From the NCBI GenBank assembly GCA_032209605.1, contig JASFXZ010000014.1, positions 950,912 to 1,014,911 on the forward strand: 64,000 bases of DNA, read 5' to 3'. Each line of letters opens with the position of its first letter. The first letter of the stretch is position 1. Under the pieces are notes generated by a model. The model was not told the DNA's origin. It saw nothing but the letters and a program-made list of their open reading frames with translations, and searched no databases. Source of the stretch: Mactromeris polynyma. Its lineage: Eukaryota; Mollusca; Bivalvia; Venerida; Mactridae. A program made the translations under genes and the position numbers. Shown in pieces: positions 11,613 through 25,113 of this stretch.

Positions 11613-13027
11613 CTGAACATTTGTTGCTGCTAGATGGCGTCGAACACTTCCATGTTGGATAAGCGTCAACTGAGTCTCTGAAATATAAAACAATAGACTC
11701 AACTACAAGTTTATAAATGAGTAAACTGTTACTAACAGATTTACTGATATGAATCATACTCAATTAGTTATAATAATAATCATAATCCTATAAGTTAAAT
11801 TAAGTATGATCAATGTCTCTGACTTGAGCTAACATGGATATTGCTGATTATAAAATATCACTTAGTTTCCATTGAAAGCATGTTACGATCATATTTAATT
11901 TATATTCTGCAATCAGTCTCTTTAGACTATACTAATGGTAATACAAGTTACAACAATAACAAAACTGAAAACATTGGAAAGATTGAAAGATGAAAATGTG
12001 TTTTCTATTCAAAATAACAAACTTGTTTGTCATTTTCAATAAGCAGTTTTAGGCAATGATTAATTTATTCAATGATAAAATATTAAATTTGAATCAGTTT
12101 TGAAGTTGTACTTGCAATATTTACCCCATTGAATAAAATTTTGACGGTACGGGCAATTCCATTTGTCAAAATTTCATTTCTTTATGTAAAAGACAGCATC
12201 TTGGAAATTCCACGGACATAAGCTACAGACAATATGGACTACGGACTACTCAGACCAAACTCTTTCAGGACTGTTTTTTTTAACTTTCTAATAGAATTTC
12301 TAATCAATAATTAGTTTACACTGCACTATAGACATATTTCTCATAACAATAATTAAACATACTACTGTTTTTACAAATTTCAGTGAGGTGGTGAACAATT
12401 ACAGCCATATATATTGATAACATAGTTCAATAGTTTAATTTTGGCTGAAAAATTGTTAAACAACAATCCATGTTCATTATACTGTCCAAAACACTTCGAA
12501 TATTCCTTTAACACTGTCAAAAATTGTCATTTAGAATGACAATTATAAAAGTTATCAATAGTACGAATTATCAATAATTTGTTGATATCATATATTGTCT
12601 AAATTGTGGGTATAAGCTGCAAACCCAGCACGCATGTTATCATAGAACACTAGGCTAGGATAAAAGGTCCAAAAGTGTTGTCACTGCATTAAAACAGCGT
12701 AGTCACTGCATTAAAACAATCTTCCGCAGACCGAGCCATGTCATCCATGCATGAACTGTAGACAGTAAGGTTCAGAGATATTACCATAGACTATATTTAA
12801 CTATTATATTTCACAGAAGAGTTAATCATAGAACATGAAGAAAGGAACATGCGGTCATCACGAATCAAGTTCAGTTCTTAATTAAAATTATTCAGGTATC
12901 ATAACTCACCTAGCTTTGCTAATGCCGAGTCCCTCTTAGAAATTTCATGAACAAGAAGCATTGTCAATAATGCACAAGAAACAATGAAGATTAGAAATAT
13001 TTTGTTCTTTTTAAAATGAGGAGACAT
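11613..13027 (-). CDS. 5' exons of unidentified membrane-anchored protein (partial)
   Basis: Exon 1 (13027-12910) starts with ATG and encodes MSPHFKKNK, then a hydrophobic stretch of about 17 residues (IFLIFIVSCALLTMLLV), then HEISKRDSALAKL. It ends at a strong GTGAGT donor. Basic residues before a single hydrophobic segment suggest a signal anchor of a type II membrane protein, as in many Golgi enzymes, though a cleaved signal is possible. A plausible exon 2 is 11677-11613, between TTTCAG and GTACAA. Starting at 11677 it continues ETQLTLIQHG; using the AG two bases further in gives a cysteine- and serine-rich alternative (DSVDAYPTWKC). I could not choose between them or find later exons, so the product is unknown. 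The start lies about 130 bp from the foldback element. Confidence 0.55.
11678..12909 (-). other. Presumed intron 1 of the membrane-anchored gene
   Basis: This lies between the GTGAGT donor at 12909-12904 and the TTTCAG acceptor at 11678-11683 (minus strand). It is AT-rich, with no repeat, ORF or RNA gene that I recognise. Confidence 0.45.
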
Positions 13028-13147
13028 TTTGATGCTTTCTATAGTTCTGTATATCATAAACCAAATCTGTTCGAATCACTACGTGACACTGACAAGCATC
13101 CTCTGCGCTGATCGCAGCAGAATAGCCAATAATATTCCGGAATATCG
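13028..13147. promoter_or_regulatory. Remnant left half of putative divergent promoter
   Basis: These 120 bp separate the minus-strand start codon (13027) from the 9-bp flank of the foldback element (13148-13156). They are GC-richer than their surroundings (CTCTGCGCTGATCGCAGCAG). They would join 25456-25691, upstream of NUP188, if the element were removed. I identify no TATA box or named site; the promoter role is inferred from position. Confidence 0.4.
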
Positions 13148-13183
13148 TAATCTCTCGATGAACCTTCTTTCGTAGCTATGAAA

Positions 13184-13548
13184 GTCCGTAGCCACGAAAG
13201 TACAAAGGCGGAGTTAAAATGAATATTCATTAGTTGTAATTTTCACAAAATAGCTCTTTTTACGGCACATACCGCAACGTGCCGGGAAGAACGGCTTCAT
13301 AAGAATTTAAAGACCGTAACGTGCCGTCTTAATAAGAATATTACCAGATATATTTTTTTACCAGATGTATTTTAAACGGAAATTATTGTTTCAGAAACAG
13401 AAATATGGTTAGAGAGATTTATGTATCTAAATGCGGTGTAATTTGAACCCTCGAATTTTTAGTATGTGCCGTAAAAAAAGCCATTTTGTGAAAATTACAA
13501 CTCATGAATATTCATTTGACTTCGCCTTGTACTTTCGTGGCTACGGAC
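13184..13548. repeat. Inner foldback at the left end of the giant element
   Basis: Positions 13184-13271 and 13463-13548 are inverted copies, about 87 bp each, around a 190-bp spacer. Matching phrases include GTCCGTAGCCACGAAAGTAC, ATGAATATTCAT, AGTTGTAATTTTCACAAAAT and TTTACGGCACATA. The spacer carries two further CGTGCCG motifs near 13277 and 13320. The outer tip of each arm contains GTAGCCACGAAAGT, the core of the neighbouring satellite. It could be a nested short inverted-repeat element or the original terminal domain of the large element. Confidence 0.8.
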
Positions 13549-13561
13549 ACATTGTAATTTT

Positions 13562-16500
13562 ATTATGGTAGTAGCCACGAAAGTCACTTATCTATAATAT
13601 GGCAGTAGAGACGAAAGTAATATGTCTATAATATGGTAGTAGCCACGAAAGTCACATGTCTATAATACAGTAGTAGCCATGAAAGTCACATGTCTATAAT
13701 ATGGTAGTAGCCACGAAAGTACGATGTCTATAATATGGCAGTAGCCACGAAAGTATCTTGTAATAATATGTCTATAATATGGTAGTAGCCACGAAAGTCA
13801 CATGCCTATAATATGGTAGTAGCCACGAAAGTATATTGTCTATAATATGGTAGTAGCCACGAAAGTCACATGTATATAATATGGTAGTAGCCACGAAAGT
13901 CACATGCCTATAATATGGCAGTAGCCACGAAAGTCACATGTCTATAATATGGTAGTAGCCACGAAAGTCACATGCCTATAATATGGTAGTAGCCACGAAA
14001 GTCACATGCCTATAATATGGTAGTAGCCACGAAAGTCACATGTCTATAATATGGTAGTAGCCACGAAAGTCACATGCCTATAATATGGTAGTAGCCACGA
14101 AAGTACGATGCCTATAATATGGTAGTAGCCACGAAAGTCACATGTATATAATATGGTAGTAGCCACGAAAGTACGATGCCTATAATATGGTAGTAGCCAC
14201 GAAAGTACGATGCCTATAATATGGTAGTAGCCACGAAAGTACGATGCCTATAATATGGTAGTAGCCACGAAAGTCACATGTATATAATATGGCAGTAGCC
14301 ACGAAAGTACGATGCCTATAATATGGTAGTAGCCACGAAAGTACGATGCCTATAATATGGTAGTAGCCTCGAAAGTCACATGTCTATAATATGGTAGTAG
14401 CCACGAAAGTCATATGTCTATAATATGTCTATAATATGGTAGTAGCCACGAAAGTCACATGTCTATAATATGTCTATAATATGGTAGTAGCCACGAAAGT
14501 CACATGTCTATAATATGGTAGTAGCCACGAAAGTCACATGTCTATAATATGTCTATAATATGGTAGTAGCCACGAAAGTCACATGTCTATAATATGTCTA
14601 TAATATGGTAGTAGCCACGGAAGTCACATGTCTATAATATGGCAGTAGCCACGAAAGTACGATGCCTATAATATGGTAGTAGCCACGAAAGTCACATGTA
14701 TATAATATGGCAGTAGCCACGAAAGTCACATGTCTATAATATGGTAGTAGCCACGAAAGTCACATGTCTATAATATGGTAGTAGCCACGAAAGTCACATG
14801 TCTATAATATGGCAGTAGCCACGAAAGTCACATGCCTATAATATGGTAGTAGCCACGAAAGTCACATGCCTATAATATGGTAGTAGCCACGAAAGTCACA
14901 TGCCTATAATATGGTAGTAGCCACGAAAGTCACATGTCTATTATATGGTAGTAGCCACGAAAGTACGATGCCTATAATATGGTAGTAGCCACGAAAGTCA
15001 CATGAATATAATATGGTAGTAGCCACGAAAGTCACATGTATATAATATGTCTATAATATGGTAGTAGCCACGAAAGTCACATGTCTATAATATGGTAGTA
15101 GCCTCGAAAGTCACATGTCTATAATATGGTAGTAGTCACGAAAGTCACATGTCTATAATATGTCTATAATATGGTAGTAGCCACGAAAGTCACATGTCTA
15201 TAATATGTCTATAATATGGTAGTAGCCACGGAAGTCACATGTCTATAATATGGCAGTAGCCACGAAAGTCACATGTCTATAATATGGTAGTAGCCACGAA
15301 AGTATATTGTCTATAATATGGTAGTAGCCACGAAAGTCACATGTATATAATATGGTAGTAGCCACGAAAGTCACATGCCTATAATATGGCAGTAGCCACG
15401 AAATTCACATGCCTATAATATGGTAGTAGCCACGAAAGTCACATGTCTATAATATGGTAGTAGCCACGAAAGTCACATGTCTATAATATGGTAGTAGCCA
15501 CGAAAGTCACATGCCTATAATATGGTAGTAGCCACGAAAGTCACATGCCTATAATATGGTAGTAGCCACGAAAGTCACATGTCTATAATATGGTAGTAGC
15601 CACGAAAGTCACATGCCTATAATATGGTAGTAGCCACGAAAGTCACATGCCTATAATATGGTAGTAGCCACCAAAGTACGATGCCTATAATATGGCAGTA
15701 GCCACGAAAGTCACATGTATATAATATGGCAGTAGCCACGAAAGTCACATGTCTATAATATGGTAGTAGCCACGAAAGTCACATGTCTATAATATGGTAG
15801 TAGCCACGAAAGTCACATGTCTATGATATGGCAGTAGCCACGAAAGTATCGTGTCTATAATATGGCAGAAGCCTCGAAAGTCACATGTATATAATATGGC
15901 AGTAGCCACGAAAGTACGATGCCTATAATATGGTAGTAGCCACGAAAGTACGATGCCTATAATATGGTAGTAGCCACAAAGTACGATGCCTATAATATGG
16001 CAGTAGCCTCGAAAGTACGATGCCTATAATATGGTAGTAGCCACGAAAGTCACATGTATATAATATGGCAGTAGCCACGAAAGTCACATGTCTATAATAT
16101 GGTAGTAGCCACGAAAGTCACATGTCTATAATATGGTAGTAGCCACGAAAGTCACATGTCTATAATATGGCAGTAGCCACGAAAGTATCGTGTCTATAAT
16201 ATGGTAGTAGCCACGGGAGTCGCATGTCTATAGTATGACTGTAGCCACGAAAGCATCTTGTCAATAATATGGCAGTAGCCACGAAAGTAGCATGTCTATA
16301 ATATGGCAGTAGCCACGAAAGTCACATGTCTATAATATGGTAGTAGCCACGAAAGTATATTGTCTAGAATATGGTAGAAGCCACGAAAGTCACATGTATA
16401 TAATATGGTAGTAGCCACGAAAGTCACATGCCTATAATATGGCAGTAGCCACGAAAGTCACATGTCTATAATATGGTAGTAGCCACGAAAGTCACATGCC

Positions 16501-18755
16501 TATAATATGGTAGTAGCCACGAAGTCACATGCCTATAATATGGTAGTAGCCACGAAAGTCACATGTCTATAATATGGTAGTAGCCACGAAAGTACGATGC
16601 CTATAATATGGTAGTAGCCTCGAAAGTCACATGTCTATAATATGGTAGTAGCCACGAAAGTCATATGTCAATAATATGTCTATAATATGGTAGTAGCCAC
16701 GAAAGTCACATGTCTATAATATGTCTATAATATGGTAGTAGCCACGAAAGTCACATGTCTATAATATGTCTATAATATGGTAGTAGCCACGAAAGTCACA
16801 TGTCTATAATATGTCTATAATATGGTAGTAGCCACGAAAGTCACATGTCTATAATATGGTAGTAGCCACGAAAGTCACATGTCTATAATATGTCTATAAT
16901 ATGGTAGTAGCCACGAAAGTCACATGTCTATAATATGTCTACAATATTGTAGTAGCCACGAAAGTCACATGTCTATAATATGTCTATAATATGGTAGTAG
17001 CCACGAAAGTCACATGTCTATAATATGTCTATAATATGGTAGTAGCCACGAAAGTCACATGTCTATAATATGTCTATAATATGGTAGTAGCCACGAAAGT
17101 CACATGTCTATAATATGGTAGTAGCCACGAAAGTCACATGTCTATAATATGGTAGTAGCCACGAAAGTCACATGTCTATAATATGTCTATAATATGGTAG
17201 TAGCCACGAAAGTCACATATCTATAATATGGTAGTAGCCACGAAAGTCACATGTCTATAATATGGTAGTAGCCACGAAAGTCACATGTCTATAATATAGT
17301 AGTAGCCAAGAAAGTCACATGTCTATAATATGTCTATAATATGGTAGTAGCCACGAAAGTCACATGTCTATAATATGTCTATAATATGGTAGTAGCCACG
17401 AAAGTCACATGTCTATAATATGGTAGTAGCCACGAAAGTCACATGTCTATAATATGTCTATAATATGGTAGTAGCCACGAAAGTCACATGTCTATAATAT
17501 GGCTATAATATGGTAGTAGCCACAAAGTACGATGCCTATAATATGGCAGTAGCCTCGAAAGTACGATGCCTATAATATGGTAGTAGCCACGAAAGTCACA
17601 TGTATATAATATGGCAGTAGCCACGAAAGTCACATGTCTATAATATGGTAGTAGCCACGAAAGTCACATGTCTATAATATGGTAGTAGCCACGAAAGTCA
17701 CATGTCTATAATATGGTAGTAGCCACGAAAGTCACATGTCTATAATATGGCAGTAGCCACGAAAGTCACATGCCTATAATATGGTAGTAGCCACGAAAGT
17801 CACATGCCTATAATATGGTAGTAGCCACGAAAGTCACATGCCTATAATATGGTAGTAGCCACGAAAGTCACATGCCTATAATATGGTAGTAGCCACGAAA
17901 GTACGATGCCTATAATATGGTAGTAGCCACGAAAGTCACATGTATATAATATGGCAGTAGCCACGAAAGTCACATGTCTATAATATGTCTATAATATGGT
18001 AGTAGCCACGGAAGTCACATGTCTATTATATGGTAGTAGCCACGAAAGTACGATGCCTATAATATGGTAGTAGCCACGAAAGTCACATGTATATAATATG
18101 TCTATAATATGGTAGTAGCCACGAAAGTCACATGCCTATAATATGGTAGTAGCCACGAAAGTCACATGTATATAATATGGTAGTAGCCACGAAAGTCACA
18201 TGCCTATAATATGGCAGTAGCCACGAAATTCACATGCCTATAATATGGTAGTAGCCACGAAAGTCACATGTCTATAATATGGTAGTAGCCACGAAAGTCA
18301 CATGTCTATAATATGGTAGTAGCCACGAAAGTCACATGTCTATAATATGGTAGTAGCCACGAAAGTCACATGTCTATAATATGCCTATAATATGGTAGTA
18401 GCCATTAAAGTACGATACCTATAATATGGTAGTAGCCACGAAAGTACGATGCCTATAATATGGTAGTAGCCACGAAAGTCACATGTCTATAATATGGTAG
18501 TAGCCACGAAAGTCACATGTCTATAATATGCCTATAATATGGTAGTAGCCACGAAAGTACGATGCCTATAATATGGTAGTAGCCACGAAAGTACGATGCC
18601 TACAATATGGTAGTAGCCACGAAAGTCACATGTCTATAATATGGTAGTAGCCACGAAAGTCACATGTATATAATATGGTAGTAGCCACGAAAGTACGATG
18701 CCTATAATATGGTAGTAGCCACGAAAGTCACATGTCTATAATATGGCAATAGCCT
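13562..18755 (+). repeat. Left satellite arm, 34/45-bp tandem units
   Basis: The basic 34-bp unit is GTCTATAATATGGTAGTAGC followed by CACGAAAGTCACAT. A 45-bp variant duplicates the 11 bp GTCTATAATAT. Recurrent variants are GCCTATAATAT, TATATAATAT, GGCAGTAG and AGTACGAT in place of AGTCACAT. There are well over 100 units. Rare variants such as GTATATTGTC at 13831, 15302 and 16355 show higher-order structure. The array ends at TATGGCAATAGCC. There is no coding frame. Confidence 0.97.
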
Positions 18756-20814
18756 GTGCTGGACTGGAGATTTGGGTCATATGGTGCATGTTTAGTTGTT
18801 GCTTAAGATACATGCACACTTTCCATAGTTTATAGACTAGGGATGTGTGAAAATATTTTTCTCTTGGTAGTTTATTGCTTACTTGAAGAATAAATATGAA
18901 TTGGGTATCAGGACATCATATAGTGGAATGTTAAAATGAAGAGACAATGGCTATATTCAATATTGGCTATGCTAAAAGGGATGATGATGGGGGACAGTGG
19001 GTATTATTAACACAATTTGTTAAGGAATACATAAGACTGAACAGAAAACAACACGAACTTATATAAAAAGCAGCAATTTATTCAGCTGGTTAAAAGGAAA
19101 AGACAAAATAGAAAAGAAATAGATGGAAAGCTAGCATTCAGTGTGTGTAGCGTATCAGTGTTCTTGAAATCCACTAGCCCGACGCCCCGGATGCTGAATC
19201 GGGCTACTAACGGTTGAGTTGAAGTTTGTCCCGGACAGGTCTGTTTCTAAAGCTAACCAACATCAGCAATTGTTCAGTTGTAAGTCAAACCTTAGAATCA
19301 CACAAACACATACATGTGATTAATAATTTTAAATTGTGGAGCTATCAGTCTGTATGTTTATTTGTTACTAAATTGACCGATATTCTCGGACAACTTAAGC
19401 TTCCTATGAAAATCAGTAAAATATATTTATATTGCTGTTACAAAATCTTCTTTTTTTCGTTTGTTCGTATGTTCGTTCGTTCGTTCATATATACATGTGT
19501 ACAGTTGTATAAATATTTATACTTGGATAGTTACATTAGAAGACAGCTTGTATTATTTTAATGAATAGTTAAATTAGCATTAAATTATAATCCAATGTAT
19601 GAGGCTAATTCCTATTTGAAATATGTGTGCAGATCAAACGATACTAATTAAATATTTTCTTAATGTACTTCAATGTTTTGTTTCTTCCTTTAAAAGTATG
19701 ATTTTGGTAGTACATGTTTTTTTATTTCAATGAATTTTATAAACTTAAATAGTTATCATGTCTTTAAAATGAGCAGAACATTCTTTTCTCTATCATATGG
19801 GAGGTGTAATCTGATCTATTTTGTCACTGTTTATTGCATATATAACATTCATCCTGTCTTATGAAAATGTGTGTCTTCTGATTTTATAAACTATAGTAAC
19901 ATATACACAACTCTGTAACATCATAAAGTTGTGTCTATTTATATTGACTATTTTCTCTGTTGCTCTTGTAATCTCACTGATATTATATAATATGCCATGT
20001 TGTATTCATTACTACTGTAATATTTTCATACTCATGCTTCCATGTATACATGAACTGAGCTTAGTAAAATAAACTTGTAAACTTGTAACTTGATCCCTAT
20101 GTTCTGACCACAAGACTGACCAGCGCAGAGAGATTAATGGACCCTGCTGATAGAAATAAGTGATATCAATTACAAGCATAATAAACACTAAGCTGTGAAG
20201 AGAGGCTTTGAAAACTGGGGAAATCCAGAAAGCTGGTATTAACTGTAGGACTGAATAAACAATTTCGATTGTTTTGGGTGTGAAAACAGGTGTGAACGAA
20301 TGCGTTAATTTATCGCGCCAGACACAACACATTAATCCACTAACTCATTGTTTGTTAATGTTTGAATTGGACAAGTGAACATAAATTGTTTTGTCTGTTT
20401 AGTATCACTGTTTCAATATACTTAACATGTTAATGCAACAACAACAATTTTATTATTTATTTAATCAATTAATAAACTAAATACAATGCGGGTTCTATAT
20501 CACTACACACACACACACATCTAGTTCAGGTGTAAACAAGCAACACGTCAACACTAATGGATTGGATGCTATAATGAAATTTGTTATATCCATACAATTA
20601 TAACGAAATTTCGTTGGATGGACATAACAATGTTTGGATATAACGAAGTAAATCTCTTGGTCCCAGAAATTAGTTATAAGCGTGCACCGCTCTATATCAT
20701 AAAGATGTAAAAACATACATGCATTCCTATGTGTCAAGTACTCACGTCACCAACAGTATGATTTGTATGTTCCAAATCAATTTCGACGATCAATTTATAC
20801 TCTTGCTTGGTTGT
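18756..20814. other. Unique loop of the giant foldback element
   Basis: This 2.06-kb AT-rich segment between the two arms contains no satellite units and no convincing gene. The longest ORFs (111 and 106 codons) look random and share no domain that I recognise. Visible features are GTTCGTTCGTTCGTTC near 19470, AATAAACTTGTAAACTTGTA near 20069, an AC microsatellite near 20503-20518, and a partly palindromic patch with TATAACGAA and TTCGTT near 20575-20650. The calculated axis of symmetry of the arms, about 19.12-19.15 kb, falls inside it. Confidence 0.7.
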
Positions 20815-23800
20815 ATGTGACTTTCGTGGCTACTACCATATTAAAGATATGTGACTTTCGTGGCTACTACCATATTATAGACATGTGACTTTCGTGGCTA
20901 CTACCATATTATAGACATATTATAGACATGTGACTTTCTTGGCTACTACTATATTATAGACATGTGACTTTCGTGGCTACTACCATATTATAGACATGTG
21001 ACTTTCGTGGCTACTACCATATTATAGATATGTGACTTTCGTGGCTACTACCATATTATAGACATATTATAGACATGTGACTTTCGTGGCTACTACCATA
21101 TTATAGACATGTGACTTTCGTGGCTACTACCATATTATAGACATGTGACTTTCGTGGCTACTACCATATTATAGACATATTATAGACATGTGACTTTCGT
21201 GGCTACTACCATATTATAGACATATTATAGACATGTGACTTTCGTGGCTACTACCATATTATAGACATATTATAGACATGTGACTTTCGTGGCTACTACC
21301 ATATTATAGACATATTATAGACATGTGACTTTCGTGGCTACTACAATATTGTAGACATATTATAGACATGTGACTTTCGTGGCTACTACCATATTATAGA
21401 CATATTATAGACATGTGACTTTCGTGGCTACTACCATATTATAGACATGTGACTTTCGTGGCTACTACCATATTATAGACATATTATAGACATGTGACTT
21501 TCGTGGCTACTACCATATTATAGACATATTATAGACATGTGACTTTCGTGGCTACTACCATATTATAGACATATTATTGACATGTGACTTTCGTGGCTAC
21601 TACCATATTATAGACATATTATAGACATGTGACTTTCGTGGCTACTACCATATTATAGACATGTGACTTTCGTGGCTACTACCATATTATAGACATGTGA
21701 CTTTCGTGGCTACTACCATATTATAGACATATTATAGACATCTGACTTTCGTGGCTACTACCATATTATAGACAATATACTTTCGTGGCTACTGCCATAT
21801 TATAGACATGTGACTTTCGTGGCTACTACCATATTATAGACATGTGACTTTCGTGGCTACTACCATATTATAAACATGTGACTTTCGTGGCTACTACCAT
21901 ATTATAGACATATTATAGACATGTGACTTTCGTGGCTACTACCATATTATAGACAATATACTTTCGTGGCTACTGCCATATTATAGACATGTGACTTTCG
22001 TGGCTACTACCATATTATACACATGTACATGTTAATTTCGTGGCTACTGTCATATTATAGACATGGGACTTTCGTGGCTACTACCATATTATAGACAAGA
22101 TACTTTCGTGGCTACTACCATATTATAGACATGTGACTTTCGTGGCTACTACCATATTATAGACATGTGACTTTCGTGGCTACTACCATATTATAGACAT
22201 GTGACTTTCGTGGCTACTACCATATTATAGACATATTATAGACATGTGACTTTCGTGGCTACTACCATATTATAGACATATTATAGACATGTGACTTTCG
22301 TGGCTACTACCATATTATAGACATATTATAGACATGTGACTTTCGTGGCTACTACCATATTATAGACATATTATAGACATGTGACTTTCGTGGCTACTAC
22401 CATATTATAGACATATTATTGACATGTGACTTTCGTGGCTACTACCATATTATAGACATATTATAGACATGTGACTTTCGTGGCTACTACCATATTATAG
22501 ACATATTATTGACATGTGACTTTCGTGGCTACTACCATATTATAGACATATTATAGACATGTGACTTTCGTGGCTACTACCATATTATAGACATGTGACT
22601 TTCGTGGCTACTACCATATTATAGACATGTGACTTTCGTGGCTACTACCATATTATAGACATATTATAGACATCTGACTTTCGTGGCTACTACCATATTA
22701 TAGACAATATACTTTCGTGGCTACTGCCATATTATAGACATGTGACTTTCGTGGCTACTACCATATTATAGACATGTGACTTTCGTGGCTACTACCATAT
22801 TATAAACATGTGACTTTCGTGGCTACTACCATATTATAGACATATTATAGACATGTGACTTTCGTGGCTACTACCATATTATAGACAATATACTTTCGTG
22901 GCTACTGCCATATTATAGACATGTGACTTTCGTGGCTACTACCATATTATACACATGTACATGTTAATTTCGTGGCTACTGTCATATTATAGACATGGGA
23001 CTTTCGTGGCTACTACCATATTATAGACAAGATACTTTCGTGGCTACTACCATATTATAGACATGTGACTTTCGTGGCTACTACCATATTATAGACATGT
23101 GACTTTCGTGGCTACTACCATATTATAGACATGTGACTTTCGTGGCTACTACCATATTATAGACATATTATAGACATGTGACTTTCGTGGCTACTACCAT
23201 ATTATAGACATATTATAGACATGTGACTTTCGTGGCTACTACCATATTATAGACATATTATAGACATGTGACTTTCGTGGCTACTACCATATTATAGACA
23301 TATTATAGACATGTGACTTTCGTGGCTACTACCATATTATAGACATATTATTGACATGTGACTTTCGTGGCTACTACCATATTATAGACATATTATAGAC
23401 ATGTGACTTTCGTGGCTACTACCATATTATAGACATATTATTGACATGTGACTTTCGTGGCTACTACCATATTATAGACATATTATAGACATGTGACTTT
23501 CGTGGCTACTACCATATTATAGACATGTGACTTTCGTGGCTACTACCATATTATAGACATGTGACTTTCGTGGCTACTACCATATTATAGACATATTATA
23601 GACATCTGACTTTCGTGGCTACTACCATATTATAGACAATATACTTTCGTGGCTACTGCCATATTATAGACATGTGACTTTCGTGGCTACTACCATATTA
23701 TAGACATGTGACTTTCGTGGCTACTACCATATTATAAACATGTGACTTTCGTGGCTACTACCATATTATAGACATATTATAGACATGTGACTTTCGTGGC

Positions 23801-25113
23801 TACTACCATATTATAGACAATATACTTTCGTGGCTACTGCCATATTATAGACATGTGACTTTCGTGGCTACTACCATATTATACACATGTACATGTTAAT
23901 TTCGTGGCTACTGTCATATTATAGACATGGGACTTTCGTGGCTACTACCATATTATAGACAAGATACTTTCGTGGCTACTACCATATTATAGACATGTGA
24001 CTTTCGTGGCTACTACCATATTATAGACATGTGACTTTCGTGGCTACTACCATATTATAGACATGTGACTTTCGTGGCTACTACCATATTATAGACATAT
24101 TATAGACATGTGACTTTCGTGGCTACTACCATATTATAGACATATTATAGACATGTGACTTTCGTGGCTACTACCATATTATAGACATATTATAGACATG
24201 TGACTTTCGTGGCTACTACCATATTATAGACATATTATAGACATGTGACTTTCGTGGCTACTACCATATTATAGACATATTATTGACATGTGACTTTCGT
24301 GGCTACTACCATATTATAGACATATTATAGACATGTGACTTTCGTGGCTACTACCATATTATAGACATGTGACTTTCGTGGCTACTACCATATTATAGAC
24401 GTGACTTTCGTGGCTACTACCATATTATAGACATGTGACTTTCGTGGCTACTACCATATTATAGACATATTATAGACATGTGACTTTCGTGGCTACTACC
24501 ATATTATAGACATATTATAGACATGTGACTTTCGTGGCTACTACCATATTATAGACATATTATAGACATGTGACTTTCGTGGCTACTACCATATTATAGA
24601 CATATTATAGACATGTGACTTTCGTGGCTACTACCATATTATAGACATATTATTGACATGTGACTTTCGTGGCTACTACCATATTATAGACATGTGACTT
24701 TCGTGGCTACTACCATATTATAGACATGTGACTTTCGTGGCTACTACCATATTATAGACATGTGACTTTCGTGGCTACTACCATATTATAGACATGTGAC
24801 TTTCGTGGCTACTACCATATTATAGACATATTATAGACATGTGACTTTCGTGGCTACTACCATATTATAGACAATATACTTTCGTGGCTACTGCCATATT
24901 ATAGACATGTGACTTTCGTGGCTACTACCATATTATACACATGTACATGTTAATTTCGTGGCTACTGTCATATTATAGACATGGGACTTTCGTGGCTACT
25001 ACCATATTATAGACAAGATACTTTCGTGGCTACTACCATATTATAGACATGTGACTTTCGTGGCTACTACCATATTACAGACATGTGACTTTCGTGGCTA
25101 CTACCATATTATA
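20815..25113 (-). repeat. Right satellite arm, inverted, with 932-bp higher-order repeat
   Basis: The reverse complement of the left-arm unit, read on the plus strand as CATGTGACTTTCGTGGCTAC then TACCATATTATAGA. The 45-bp form with the extra CATATTATAGA is frequent. Single-occurrence variants recur at a fixed spacing: ACACATGTACATGTTAAT at 22019, 22951 and 23883 (932 bp each), then 24937 (1,054 bp); GACATCTGAC at 21737, 22669 and 23601 (932 bp each). Blocks of about 27 units have therefore been duplicated together. Confidence 0.97.

Noticed and set aside
19226..20332. ORFs of 111 and 106 codons in the loop of the foldback element, considered as a transposase or cargo gene
   Set aside because: No domain, no catalytic motif and composition like the surrounding AT-rich DNA; the second overlaps a poly(A)-signal-like patch on the other strand.
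13562..25113. Regular repeats of 34 bp, superficially like a CRISPR array
   Set aside because: Units are head to tail with no unique spacers, the DNA is animal, and the variants are shared between units and arms. It is satellite DNA.
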